From Acidobacteriota bacterium (GTDB taxonomy: Bacteria; Actinomycetota; Acidimicrobiia; Acidimicrobiales; Ilumatobacteraceae), in assembly GCA_018969685.1 (NCBI GenBank), contig JAGWXX010000002.1, forward strand, positions 1 through 64,000: DNA of 64,000 bases. The letters run 5' to 3'. This document shows, in pieces, positions 6,812-15,375 of this stretch. Numbering within the stretch: the stretch's first letter is position 1; each line of letters opens with the position of its first letter. The notes beneath the pieces were generated by a model. It did no database searches. It was not told the DNA's origin and was given only the letters and a program-made list of their open reading frames with translations. The position numbers and the translations under genes are program-made.

Positions 6812-8199
6812 CAGAGCACCGGGTACTTGGCCTTGTCGGGCAGGCCGGACCGTGTGGCGATCGCCTCGCCCGCCTCCTGGCACCTCGCCCAGAATCGCTC
6901 CTCGTCGATCGTCGTCATCCGCCCGTCCTCGACGACCTTCCGGCCGTCGACGAAGACGGTGTGGACGCCGCGGCCGTCCGCGGACCAGACGAGCTGGTTC
7001 ATCACGTTCAGCAGCGGCCGCCACTCCGGGCGGTCGGTGTCGTGCAGCACCACGTCGGCCTTCTTGCCCGGCTCGAGCGACCCGATCTCGTCCTCGGCGC
7101 ACATCGCCTTGGCCCCGCCGAGCGTCGCCATCTCGTAGGCCTTCTCGGCCGGGAACATCTGGGGGTCGGTGCGAGAGTCCTTGAAGAGGCCCGCAACGAG
7201 GTACGTCGCGCGCATGAGGTCGCTGTAGTTCGACGCGTTGTTGCCGTCGGTGCCGATGCCCAGGTTGATGCCCGCCATCGCCATCTCCGGCATCTTGCCC
7301 ACCTGCGTCACGCCGTAGCTGACCTTCAACGCGGTGGTCGGGCAGTGCGCCACGGACACGCCGGCCTCGGCCATCACTCCCAGCTCGACGTTGTCCACCT
7401 GCACGCAGTGCGTGATGGCGACGTCGGGTCCCAGCACGCCGAGCTCGGCGAGGTGCACCATCGGCCGCTGGCCGAACTCCGCGAGGAACCCCTCCGGGTC
7501 GAGCTTCGCCGGCGACATGTGGAAGCTCATCCCCGTGCCGTACTGGTCGGCGAATGCGCGCGCCGCCTTCCAGAGCGGGTCGGAGCACGTCGTGTGCCCG
7601 ACGAGGATCGACCACGACTGGATCCGTCCGTCGGCGACCGAGCGGTGCGACGTGATCGACTGCTCCAGGTTGCGGATCGCCTCGTCGGTGTCCTGCTTGT
7701 AGACGTCCGGCTCGGGCGGCAGGTCCCAGATCCACCTGCCGACGCGGCCGCGGATGCCGACGTCCACGAGCCCCTCCACCACCTCGTCGAGGAAGCGGAT
7801 CGTGCCCGCCTCGAGGAACGAGGTCGTGCCGCTCTTGAGCATCTCGATCGACGCGAGCTGCGCGGACAGCCGCTCATCCTCGGCCCGGAACGTCGCGTAC
7901 AGCGGGCACAGCCACGCGAACACGTTCTCCTCGAACGGCGTGTCGTCCGGCACGTACCCGCGCGTCAACGGCTCGCCCGTGACGTGGATGTGCGAGTTGA
8001 CCATCCCCGGGGTGACGACGAAGCGGTCGCCCCCGACGGTCTCGCGCGCCGTGTACCGGGCCTCGAGGTCGGACGCCTTGCCGACGTCCACGATCGACCC
8101 GCCGCGGATCGCGACCGCGCCGTTGCGGATGATGTCGCGGTCGCGGTTCATCGTGACCACGTACCAGCCCTTGATCAGGGTGTCGATTGCCTCGGGCAT
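6811..8199 (-). CDS. TrzA/AtzB-type amidohydrolase, paralogue of 3078-4424
   Basis: A 462-residue cytosolic hydrolase. It shows PGMVNSHIHVTG (HxH), FHMSPAKLDPEGF (third His), AITHCVQVD (fourth His) and GIGTDGNNASN (catalytic Asp), with the C-terminal SLEPGKKADVVLHD strand. The motif ladder and insertions resemble those of the amidohydrolase at 3078, so the two are probably paralogues acting in one pathway. The ATG at 8199 is preferred over ATG 8205 because AGGAGG sits 6 bases before it. Likely reaction: hydrolytic deamination or ring opening of an N-heterocycle or cyclic amide; substrate unknown. Confidence 0.85.
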   Translation of the reverse strand: MPEAIDTLIKGWYVVTMNRDRDIIRNGAVAIRGGSIVDVGKASDLEARYTARETVGGDRFVVTPGMVNSHIHVTGEPLTRGYVPDDTPFEENVFAWLCPLYATFRAEDERLSAQLASIEMLKSGTTSFLEAGTIRFLDEVVEGLVDVGIRGRVGRWIWDLPPEPDVYKQDTDEAIRNLEQSITSHRSVADGRIQSWSILVGHTTCSDPLWKAARAFADQYGTGMSFHMSPAKLDPEGFLAEFGQRPMVHLAELGVLGPDVAITHCVQVDNVELGVMAEAGVSVAHCPTTALKVSYGVTQVGKMPEMAMAGINLGIGTDGNNASNYSDLMRATYLVAGLFKDSRTDPQMFPAEKAYEMATLGGAKAMCAEDEIGSLEPGKKADVVLHDTDRPEWRPLLNVMNQLVWSADGRGVHTVFVDGRKVVEDGRMTTIDEERFWARCQEAGEAIATRSGLPDKAKYPVL

Positions 8200-8225
8200 G
8201 TCCATCCTCCTCGTTTCCGTGCCGC

Positions 8226-9305
8226 TCAGCGCGGCTTCTCCGCCACGTACATCTGGTTGAAGCCGATCGGCTCGACCAGCCGGATGCCGCGGAACCCCGC
8301 GTCCCGGATCCACTCCGAGACCTCCTCGTTGGTGAAGGTCCCGCCGCGACGCGTCGCCGCCACCATCGTCAGCCCCATCAGCACGCCGAACGGGTTGAAC
8401 TTCCGCGTGTTGTCACGGAAGTAGTCGGCCACCACCACGCGGCCCTCGGGCTTCAGCGCCTCGAACGCGCGCGCGATCAGGTGCCGCGCGCCGTCGTCGC
8501 CCTCGGTGCGGATCACGTGGCCGAGCACCACCATGTCGTACGCGCCCGGCTCGATCTCCACCTCGTGGAAGTCGCCGGGCAGCCACGTCACCCGGTCGGC
8601 GACGCCGAGCCGCCCCAGCGTGCGCTCCGCCGCGCCGATCACGCCCGGCAGGTCGTTCACGGTGCTCGTCGCCGCCGGATCCTTCTGCAGCACCGCGGCG
8701 GTCCACGGTCCGCACCCGGCGCCGAGGTCGAGCAGTCGCGTGCCACGCCGGCGGCTGTAGCCGATCTTCAGGTCGGCACGCGTGGCGGCGCGGAGGATCG
8801 TGGGGAACGTCGCCTCCACGAGCGGCAGGTAGAAGCCCGGTGCATCGTCCTCGATCGGCGTCGCCGGCGTGCCGCGGCGGAAGGTGTCGGCGAGGTCGGT
8901 CCAGTTCTCGAGCGGCCCCGGTGCGACGGCGATGAGGTCGGCCATCGAGGCCGGTCCGTCGGTGGTGAGGTAGCGCGTCGCGAGGTCGCCCAACTTGTAC
9001 TCGTCGCGGTACTGCTCGATCATGCCGATCGCCACGAGCCCGTCCATGAGGAAGAGGCCCGTGCGCTCGGGCACGCCGAGCTCGCCGCAGATCGCTGCGA
9101 GCCGGCAGGGCTGGAGCCGCTGCAGCGCGTCGAACACCCCGAGCTGCACGGCCGACACCAGCAGCCAGTAATTGCCGTAGCCCTGGATCACGCCCCACAC
9201 CGGTGCGGAGGCCGGCGGTTTGTGGTCGCTCCACGGCGTCCCGACGTGGGCCGCCGTGTGCGTCTTCTTGAGCTCGGGATACGGCGCGTCGCGCTCGGTC
9301 GCCAC
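8226..9305 (-). CDS. SAM-dependent methyltransferase, acetylserotonin O-methyltransferase-like
   Basis: A 359-residue protein with the two-domain small-molecule O-methyltransferase layout. The N-terminal winged-helix dimerisation region contains GNYWLLVSAVQLGVFDAL and LGVPERTGLFLMDGL. The Rossmann SAM site is RLLDLGAGCGPWTAAVL, followed by the acidic strand DRVTWLPGDFHE and the late ALKPEGRVVVADYF. The usual catalytic His-x-Trp-x-Asp-Asp loop reads GHVIRTEGDDGA here, so catalytic chemistry may be altered. The GTG start at 9305 is 5 bases past the stop of the MDR gene. In a catabolic operon an O-methyltransferase is unexpected, so it may act on another group or as a lyase. Confidence 0.75.
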   Translation of the reverse strand: MATERDAPYPELKKTHTAAHVGTPWSDHKPPASAPVWGVIQGYGNYWLLVSAVQLGVFDALQRLQPCRLAAICGELGVPERTGLFLMDGLVAIGMIEQYRDEYKLGDLATRYLTTDGPASMADLIAVAPGPLENWTDLADTFRRGTPATPIEDDAPGFYLPLVEATFPTILRAATRADLKIGYSRRRGTRLLDLGAGCGPWTAAVLQKDPAATSTVNDLPGVIGAAERTLGRLGVADRVTWLPGDFHEVEIEPGAYDMVVLGHVIRTEGDDGARHLIARAFEALKPEGRVVVADYFRDNTRKFNPFGVLMGLTMVAATRRGGTFTNEEVSEWIRDAGFRGIRLVEPIGFNQMYVAEKPR

Positions 9306-9310
9306 GTGGG

Positions 9311-10345
9311 TCAGGGCTTCAGCAGGATCTTGCCGACGACGTCGTTGTTCTGCATCTTGTCCTGCGCCGCGCCCGCCTCGGCGAGCGGGAACGACGAGTC
9401 GACGACGACCTGGTAGCCGCCGCGGCAGAACTCCTGCCACGCGGGGGCGAACTCCTCCGGACGGTACGGGTCGCTGCCGAGGAGCTGGATGCCCATGTGG
9501 AACATGAACCCGAGCGAGGGGATCGTCGCGGTGTCGCCCGTCGTGTTGCCGCAATTGACGAGCCGTCCCCGCGGCTTGAGGGAAAACATCGACTGCGCCC
9601 ACAGGGCGGGCCCGACGTGGTCGAACACCATGTCGACGCCCGCACCCCTCGTCTGCGCGCGCGCGAAGCCCGTCACGTCCTCGGTGCGGTTGTTGCACGC
9701 GGCTGCCGCGCCGAGCTCGACCGCGCGACGGCACTTCTCGTCCGTGCCCGCGGTCGCGAGCACGGTCGCCCCGCGCTTCGCCGCGAGCTGGATGGCCGCG
9801 ACGCTCACGCCGCTGCCCGCCGCGTGGATCATGACCGTCTCGCCCGGCTGGAGCCGGCCGACCTCGAAGATCGCGTGCCACGCGGTGAGGTAGCAGGTCG
9901 GGAAGGTGACCGCATCGTCGAACGACATCCCGTCGGGGATCCGGTGCACGTGGGTCGCCGGCGCGACGCAGTACTCCGCATAGCCGCCGGGCACCGTGCC
10001 GCCGATGATGCCGAGCTCTCCGTAGAGGTCGCCCATGCCGGCGTAGCGCGAACCCTCGGCGACGCCCGCCAACGACGGATCGACGACGACCCGGTCCCCT
10101 ACCGACACGCCGGACGCCTTCGACCCCACCTCCACGACCTCGCCGGCGACGTCCATCCCCGCGACGTGCGGGAACGAGAACCCCGGCATCGTGAACCAGC
10201 CGTTGCGCTGCACGATGTCGAGGTGGTTCAGCGCGGTGGCCGCCACCTTGACCACGACGTCGTGCGTGCCCGCCGAAGGATCCGGCAGGTCGCCGTACTG
10301 CAGCACCTCCGGTCCGCCCTGGCGCTCGTAGAACACCGCCTTCAT
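9311..10345 (-). CDS. Zinc-independent MDR oxidoreductase (quinone reductase-like)
   Basis: A 344-residue medium-chain dehydrogenase/reductase. The start MKAVFYERQGGPEVLQYGD and the N-terminal NHLDIVQRNGW pattern fit the NADPH:quinone reductase/enoyl reductase branch, and the nucleotide-binding turn is HAAGSGVSVAAIQLA. The catalytic-zinc cysteine of alcohol dehydrogenases is absent (NHLD replaces the Cys-containing motif) and no four-cysteine structural zinc lobe is present. The ATG at 10345 has GGGGGAGG 6 bases upstream. It follows the permease gene after 28 bases, so it is probably co-transcribed with the transporter. Confidence 0.85.
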   Translation of the reverse strand: MKAVFYERQGGPEVLQYGDLPDPSAGTHDVVVKVAATALNHLDIVQRNGWFTMPGFSFPHVAGMDVAGEVVEVGSKASGVSVGDRVVVDPSLAGVAEGSRYAGMGDLYGELGIIGGTVPGGYAEYCVAPATHVHRIPDGMSFDDAVTFPTCYLTAWHAIFEVGRLQPGETVMIHAAGSGVSVAAIQLAAKRGATVLATAGTDEKCRRAVELGAAAACNNRTEDVTGFARAQTRGAGVDMVFDHVGPALWAQSMFSLKPRGRLVNCGNTTGDTATIPSLGFMFHMGIQLLGSDPYRPEEFAPAWQEFCRGGYQVVVDSSFPLAEAGAAQDKMQNNDVVGKILLKP

Positions 10346-10373
10346 GTGGTCCTCCCCCTGGTTCCGTGGTCCG

Positions 10374-11303
10374 TCACTTCAATCCCCGCACGAACGGCCG
10401 CGCCAGTGCGACGGGCTGGCGGGTGTGCTTCGCGAACAGCAGCATCACCACGATCGTCGCGAGGAACGGCAGCGACGCCAGGAGCTGGCTGTTCAGGCTG
10501 TATCCGAGGATCGTCGGCAGGTTGAGCCGCAGCGCGTCGACGTAGCCGAAGAGCAGGCATCCGGCCACCGCCCCGCGCAGGGTCCATCCGCCGAAGATCA
10601 CGGCCGCGATCGCGATGATGCCCTTGCCGCCGATGTTGCCGCTCTCGAAGCGGCCGACCTGCCCGAACAGGTAGACCGCGCCGCCGATTCCCGAGAGCAG
10701 GCCCGCGTAGAGGATCGCCTGCCGCCGGCGCGCATTGACCCGGATGCCCGAGACGTCGGCCGCCTGCGGATCCTCGCCGACGGCGCGCACCTCGAGGCCC
10801 CAGTTCGTCCGCATCACGAGCCACCACGTCAGCGGCACCAGCGCGTAGATGACGTACATCGGCCAGCGCTGTCCGAACAGCGCCGGCCCGAGCACGGGGA
10901 TGTCGGCGAGCAGGGGGATCGACGTCACGCCGGCGAGGCGCGTGTCGAGGTCGAAGCGCGGCTGGAGGAACGCGGCGAGTCCGAGCAGGAGGATGTTCAG
11001 CGTCAACCCGATGCCGAATTGGTCGGCGGTGAGGTAGTGGCTCAGCCATGCCTGCAGCGCGGCGACGGACACGCCGACCATCCCGCCCACCGCGATGGCG
11101 AGCACGAAGTTGGGCGACGCCGTGAACGCGATGGCCGCGCCGAAGTGCCCGCCGAGCAGCATGGCCTCGACCGAGATGTTGATGGTGCCCGCCCGCTCGG
11201 CGACCCATTCGCCGACGGCGGCGAACGCGAGCACCGCCGCCAGGCGGAAGGTGCTCTCGTAGAGCGGTCCGTCGGTGAGCACGTTCCCGAGGAAACCCAG
11301 CAC
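10374..11303 (-). CDS. ABC transporter permease, nucleoside/BMP type (second subunit)
   Basis: A 309-residue inner-membrane protein with about eight hydrophobic segments. The pattern VGEWVAERAGTINISVEAMLL near residue 30 is the hallmark of the BPD_transp_2 permeases found with BMP-type binding proteins (YufQ/NupQ-like), together with the loop TNWGLEVRAVGEDPQAADVSGI (given as WGLEVRAVGEDP and AADVSGI), which contacts the ATPase. Starts at GTG 11303, two bases after the stop of the first permease (TGACCGTG). Works with the genes at 11306-15108 to import a nucleoside, purine or similar polar ring compound. Confidence 0.88.
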   Translation of the reverse strand: MLGFLGNVLTDGPLYESTFRLAAVLAFAAVGEWVAERAGTINISVEAMLLGGHFGAAIAFTASPNFVLAIAVGGMVGVSVAALQAWLSHYLTADQFGIGLTLNILLLGLAAFLQPRFDLDTRLAGVTSIPLLADIPVLGPALFGQRWPMYVIYALVPLTWWLVMRTNWGLEVRAVGEDPQAADVSGIRVNARRRQAILYAGLLSGIGGAVYLFGQVGRFESGNIGGKGIIAIAAVIFGGWTLRGAVAGCLLFGYVDALRLNLPTILGYSLNSQLLASLPFLATIVVMLLFAKHTRQPVALARPFVRGLK

Positions 11304-11305
11304 GG

Positions 11306-12415
11306 TCAGGTCCTCTCCGTCAGGCTGGCCAGCGCGCGCCGCTTGCGGCGGAGGTCGCTGATGGCCGGCGGGATGAACAGGGCGACCACGAGCAGCGCGC
11401 GGACCACGTCGACGAGCACCGCCTCGATGCCGGCCACCGACAGGAACGTGGAGCCGCTGCGGAGCGCCGCGAACACGACCGCCACCGGCACCGCGAGGAG
11501 CGGGCTGTTGCGCGCGACCAGCGCGACGAGCAGTCCGTCCCACCCGACGCTCGACGAGAAGCCCGACGAGAACTTGTACTGCGACTCGCCGCCCGCGAGC
11601 ATCATCGCCCCCGCCATGCCGGCCGTCGCCCCCGACACGAGGATCGCCGACATGCCGTAGCGGACGTCGGAGACGCCGGCGCGCTGCGCGGTCCGGGGGT
11701 TGAGCCCGAGCACCTTCAGGCGGAAGCCCCACGTGGTGCGCGACAGGAGCCAGCCGAAGCCGAGCGCCATCGCGAGGGCGACGGGCACCGACAGGGGGAA
11801 GCGGTTGCCGAAGACCTCGATGATCCCGAGCCGCGAACCCGGTGCGACCTCTGCGCTCTGCAGGAGCCGGTTCGGCTCGCCCGGCACCACGTTCAGCAGC
11901 AGCTCGCCCCGGGTGAGCGTGAACGCCGCCATCTGCGACGAGAGGTAGACGAGCAGCAGCGTCGACAGCACGATCGGGATGCGGCGCCAGTACCAGAGGG
12001 CGCCTGCGAGGCCGGCCCAGAGCGCGCCTGCCGCGGCACCGAGCGCGATGCCGAGCACGAGCATGAGCGGATTGCCGGGCTGCACGAGGGTGAGGATGAA
12101 CGCCCCGCCCATCGCCCCGACGAGCAGCTGGCCCTCCTGGCCGATGTTGATGATGCCGGCCTTCGTCGCCACCACGCTGCCCACTGCGACGACCAGCAGC
12201 GGGGCGGTGCGCCGCAGCGTCTCGCCCCAGCGCCCTGGGTTCTGGAACGCGCCGTCGACCAGCGCGTTCACCGCGCGGGTCCACGACGACCCGTTGACCT
12301 CGATCAGCAGCAGCGACACCAGCAGCGCGCCCACGAGGCACGCGACGTAGAGCAGCGCGAGCTCGCGCTGGTCGCGGCCGAGCCGCAGGCGGCCGATCGC
12401 CGATCGCAGCACCAC
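11306..12415 (-). CDS. ABC transporter permease, nucleoside/BMP type (first subunit)
   Basis: A 369-residue multi-spanning membrane protein, longer than its partner as usual for YufP/NupP-like subunits. It shows VATKAGIINIGQEGQLLVGA, the conserved permease signature, and the coupling loop FRLKVLGLNPRTAQRAGVS. Start taken at GTG 12415, which follows the ATPase stop (TGA at 12420-12418) by two bases; GTG 12412 is an equal alternative. The C-terminus is basic (RRKRRALASLTERT), a cytoplasmic tail. It forms the channel with the permease at 10374. Confidence 0.88.
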   Translation of the reverse strand: MVLRSAIGRLRLGRDQRELALLYVACLVGALLVSLLLIEVNGSSWTRAVNALVDGAFQNPGRWGETLRRTAPLLVVAVGSVVATKAGIINIGQEGQLLVGAMGGAFILTLVQPGNPLMLVLGIALGAAAGALWAGLAGALWYWRRIPIVLSTLLLVYLSSQMAAFTLTRGELLLNVVPGEPNRLLQSAEVAPGSRLGIIEVFGNRFPLSVPVALAMALGFGWLLSRTTWGFRLKVLGLNPRTAQRAGVSDVRYGMSAILVSGATAGMAGAMMLAGGESQYKFSSGFSSSVGWDGLLVALVARNSPLLAVPVAVVFAALRSGSTFLSVAGIEAVLVDVVRALLVVALFIPPAISDLRRKRRALASLTERT

Positions 12416-12417
12416 CC

Positions 12418-13977
12418 TCACGCCGCGCCGCCGATCAGCATGCCGAGGCGCGCCATGTCGACCGCCTCGTTGGGCATCTCGCCCACGATCGCGCCCTTGT
12501 AGATGACGACGATCCGGTCGGCGAGATGGAGGATCTCGTCCAGCTCGCTCGAGATCAGCAGCACGCCGACGCCGTCGGCGGCGGCCTCGCGCAGCCGGTC
12601 GCCCATGTATTCGATCGCGCTCACGTCGAGCCCGCGGGTGGGTTGCGCGGCCACGAGCACCTTCGGCCGCACCGACAGCTCCCGCGCCAGCACGACGCGC
12701 TGCTGGTTGCCGCCGGACAGCGTCCACATCGGCACGTCGGGGGACGGACAGGACACGCCGAACTGCGCGATCAGCCGCTCGGCGGACTCGCGCATGGCGG
12801 GGAGGTCGAGCGCACCGCGGCTCGACACCCTGTCGAGCGACGTCAGCGCGAGGTTCTCCGCGACCGTCATGTCGAGCACGCATCCGGAATCGTGCCGGTC
12901 CTCGGGCACCACGCCGATCCCGGCAGCCGCCATCGCACCGGCGCGCCCCGTGTCGACGGCCGCACCCCCGACCTCGACCGTCCCCGACGTCACCCTGCGG
13001 AGGCTCGACAGCACGTCGGCCAGCACGCGCTGGCCGTTGCCCTCCGCCCCCGCGACGCCGACGATCTCCCCCGCGCGCACCGTCAACGAGAGCCCGTCGA
13101 GCTCGGTGCCGCCGCGGCGGCTCCTCACGGTCACGCCGGACAGCCGAAGCGCCACGTCGCCGTCCGTGCCGGCGCCGCTGCGCATGTGGTGGGCGTCGCT
13201 CGTGCGCAGCCGCACGTCCCGACCCACCATCGCGCGCGCCAGCTCGTCGGGCGAGGTGCCGGACGTCGGCATCTCCGCCACGACGCGTCCGTCGCGCATG
13301 ATCACCACGTCGTCCGTGGCCTTCAAGACCTCCTCGAGCCGGTGGCTCACCAGCGCCACCGTGCCGCCCTCGTCGCGCACCACCTGGCGCAGCACGCCGA
13401 ACAGCTGCTCGCTCTCCTCCATCGTCAGCACCGACGTCGGCTCGTCGAAGATGAGCACGCGCGGGTTGCGGCGGAGGCACTTGACGATCTCGACGCGCTG
13501 GCGCTGGCCCGCGGTCAGGGTTCCGACGCGAGCGTCCGGATCGATGCCCAGCCCGTACCTCCCGCCGATCTCGGCGACGAGCGCGCGCGCCCTGTCCGCG
13601 TCGAGGCGGCTGCTGCGGTCGCCGAGCACGACGTTCTCCCACACCGTCAGCGCGTCGACGAGGCTGAAGTGCTGGTGGACCATGCCGATGCCGAGGTCGG
13701 CGGCCTGCTGCGGGCTCGTCACCTGCACCCGCTCGCCCGCGAGGTGGATCTCCCCCGAATCGGGCGTCACCAGCCCGATCAGGATCTTCATCAGCGTCGA
13801 TTTTCCGGCGCCGTTCTGGCCGAGGATCCCGTGGATCCGTCCGGCTTGGAGCACCATCGACACGTCGTCGCAGGCGCGCAGCGCGCCGTACGACTTCGTG
13901 ATCGACCTGATGGCGACGGCCGGTGAGGGGGCTTTCGCCCCCCCACCAACCACCACCGTGACGTCAGGTTGCGTCAC
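12418..13977 (-). CDS. Duplicated ABC ATPase, nucleoside/BMP importer
   Basis: A 519-residue protein with two fused nucleotide-binding domains, as in YufO/RbsA. Domain 1: Walker A GQNGAGKST (about 53-61), signature LTAGQRQRVEI and Walker B VLIFDEPTS. Domain 2: a degenerate Walker A (GAEGNGQRVL), signature LSGGNQQRVVLARE and the typical altered Walker B VLVAAQPTRGLD. One site is therefore probably weak or structural, as known for this subfamily. The GTG start at 13977 is three bases after the binding-protein stop. It energises uptake through the two permeases downstream. Confidence 0.92.
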   Translation of the reverse strand: MTQPDVTVVVGGGAKAPSPAVAIRSITKSYGALRACDDVSMVLQAGRIHGILGQNGAGKSTLMKILIGLVTPDSGEIHLAGERVQVTSPQQAADLGIGMVHQHFSLVDALTVWENVVLGDRSSRLDADRARALVAEIGGRYGLGIDPDARVGTLTAGQRQRVEIVKCLRRNPRVLIFDEPTSVLTMEESEQLFGVLRQVVRDEGGTVALVSHRLEEVLKATDDVVIMRDGRVVAEMPTSGTSPDELARAMVGRDVRLRTSDAHHMRSGAGTDGDVALRLSGVTVRSRRGGTELDGLSLTVRAGEIVGVAGAEGNGQRVLADVLSSLRRVTSGTVEVGGAAVDTGRAGAMAAAGIGVVPEDRHDSGCVLDMTVAENLALTSLDRVSSRGALDLPAMRESAERLIAQFGVSCPSPDVPMWTLSGGNQQRVVLARELSVRPKVLVAAQPTRGLDVSAIEYMGDRLREAAADGVGVLLISSELDEILHLADRIVVIYKGAIVGEMPNEAVDMARLGMLIGGAA

Positions 13978-13980
13978 TGA

Positions 13981-15108
13981 TCAGCCTGCGTAGGCCTTGC
14001 CCTTGATCTCGCCAAAGGCCGCGGCGAACTCGCCGGCCTGGATCTTGGCGTAGACCTCCTGCATCGCGGCGTCCTGCTCGGGCGTCGGGCTGCAGATGAA
14101 GGCGCCGGGCGAGCCGTTCGGGCCGACGTTGTCGCCGGGGCGGAACGTGAGCTTCTCGCCCTCCTTGAACGTGCCCTCGACGATCCGCTTCATGGCCTCG
14201 ACGATGTAGTCGCCGCCGTCGAACCGGACCTCGATCTGGTACGCCAGGTCGGTGCGCTCGCACCCGTCGGCCTTGCCCGCGGTCATCGTGATGATGCCAT
14301 CGGTGTTGGCCAGCTGGACGATCGCCTCGTGTGCGCCGTCGAGGTACGGGTTGACCGCGCCGAGACCCGCCGCCTTGGCCGCGTTGTACGCCTCGGTGGC
14401 GCCGGCCGTGTTGGCGAAGTCGTACGGGTATGCGCCCGTCGGGACGTAGCTGAACGTCGCCTCGGGCAGCGCGTCCTTCAGTCCGAGCTCGTAGGCCAGG
14501 TAGGCCTCCTTCTCGAACGGCAGGTCGCAGCAGCCGAGGAAGACGACCGACTTGTTCTCCGAGTCGGCGAGCAGGAGACCGGTCGCATAACCGGCGGTGT
14601 AGCTGATCTCCGAGGAGTCGTCGAGCGTCTGCGCGAGGCCCGGGATGTCCTTGCCGTATCCGGCGCCGCAGTTGCAGTACCAGAAGATGTCGGCGTACGT
14701 CTCGGTCAGCGTCTCGAGCGGACCGGCGATCTCGCTGGCCGCCACCACGATGACGTCGGCACCCTGCTGGGCGATCGCCTCGAGCTTCTCGGCGGACTGC
14801 TCCGCCTCGATCTTGTCGACGACGATCGGCTCGGGCTGCCCGTACTGCGCCGCGACGGCCTTCACGCCGTCCACGGTCGCCTGCACGTAGGCCCCGTCGT
14901 TCGCCGGACCGGCCGCGGCGACGGCAAACTGGATGACGCCGTCACCGTTCGCGTCGAGCGCGAGGAGGCCCGCCGGAACGGTCTCCTCGGTCGCCGCTTC
15001 GGTGGTCTCGGTGGCCTCGTCCGTGGCGCCATCGTCGCCACCGCACGCGGCCGCGACGAGGGCGAGCACGGCTGCCGCCGCGAACCCCCTGATCATGGAT
15101 TGCTTCAC
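13981..15108 (-). CDS. BMP family ABC substrate-binding lipoprotein
   Basis: A 375-residue exported lipoprotein. The signal peptide (MKQSMIRGFAAAAVLALVAAAC) ends in a lipobox with Cys22 as lipid anchor, followed by a Thr/Glu-rich linker to about residue 46. The mature part has the BMP/PnrA-like pattern of nucleoside-binding proteins, with KSVVFLGCC and YTAGYATGLLLADSENK; a string of cysteines (CNCGAGYGK, FLGCCDLPFE, ICSPTP) is unusual for the family. The GTG start at 15108 has AGGGGG 5 bases before it. It heads the transporter part of the cluster, after a 105-base gap that may hold its own promoter. Confidence 0.9.
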   Translation of the reverse strand: MKQSMIRGFAAAAVLALVAAACGGDDGATDEATETTEAATEETVPAGLLALDANGDGVIQFAVAAAGPANDGAYVQATVDGVKAVAAQYGQPEPIVVDKIEAEQSAEKLEAIAQQGADVIVVAASEIAGPLETLTETYADIFWYCNCGAGYGKDIPGLAQTLDDSSEISYTAGYATGLLLADSENKSVVFLGCCDLPFEKEAYLAYELGLKDALPEATFSYVPTGAYPYDFANTAGATEAYNAAKAAGLGAVNPYLDGAHEAIVQLANTDGIITMTAGKADGCERTDLAYQIEVRFDGGDYIVEAMKRIVEGTFKEGEKLTFRPGDNVGPNGSPGAFICSPTPEQDAAMQEVYAKIQAGEFAAAFGEIKGKAYAG

Positions 15109-15213
15109 GTTTCCCCCTTCGTTGGAATCGCTGTGGTTGTCACGCCGTGCGTCCGGACGTTCCGGTCCCTGTGGACCCTCCCGACCGTTGCACGCCGTGG
15201 TTCCGTTGTCGCG
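15109..15213. other. Intergenic gap between oxygenase and transporter genes
   Basis: The only gap above 100 bases inside the minus-strand cluster. It carries two copies of CACGCCGTG about 48 bases apart (near 15152 and 15190) and a small hairpin GGTCC-ctgt-GGACC near 15175. I see no convincing -35/-10 pair. It could hold a promoter or processing site that sets binding-protein levels. Confidence 0.3.
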
Positions 15214-15375
15214 TCACCCCCTGAGGACTGCCACGACATCGGCCTTGTAGCGGTAGGCGGTCGAGAGCGGCTCGCCTCCCGCGAGCGCCTCCTCCACCCG
15301 AGCCTCCGCGGCGGCGTACCGCGCGGAGTCCGCGAGATTCTTCCCGTCATGTCCGGATGCGCAGGTCATCGTCAT
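15214..15375 (-). CDS. 53-residue protein coupled to the Rieske oxygenase
   Basis: A small soluble protein that I do not recognise. It begins MTMTCASGHDGKNLADSARY, continues with an alanine- and glutamate-rich helix (AAAEARVEEALAGG) and ends YRYKADVVAVLRG. Its ATG (15375-15373) overlaps the stop of the Rieske oxygenase gene (ATGA), and the downstream gap is long, so it is translated as part of the oxygenase unit. The helical character and coupling suggest an accessory or partner protein of the oxygenase; a spurious ORF is less likely given the exact ATGA overlap. Confidence 0.6.
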   Translation of the reverse strand: MTMTCASGHDGKNLADSARYAAAEARVEEALAGGEPLSTAYRYKADVVAVLRG

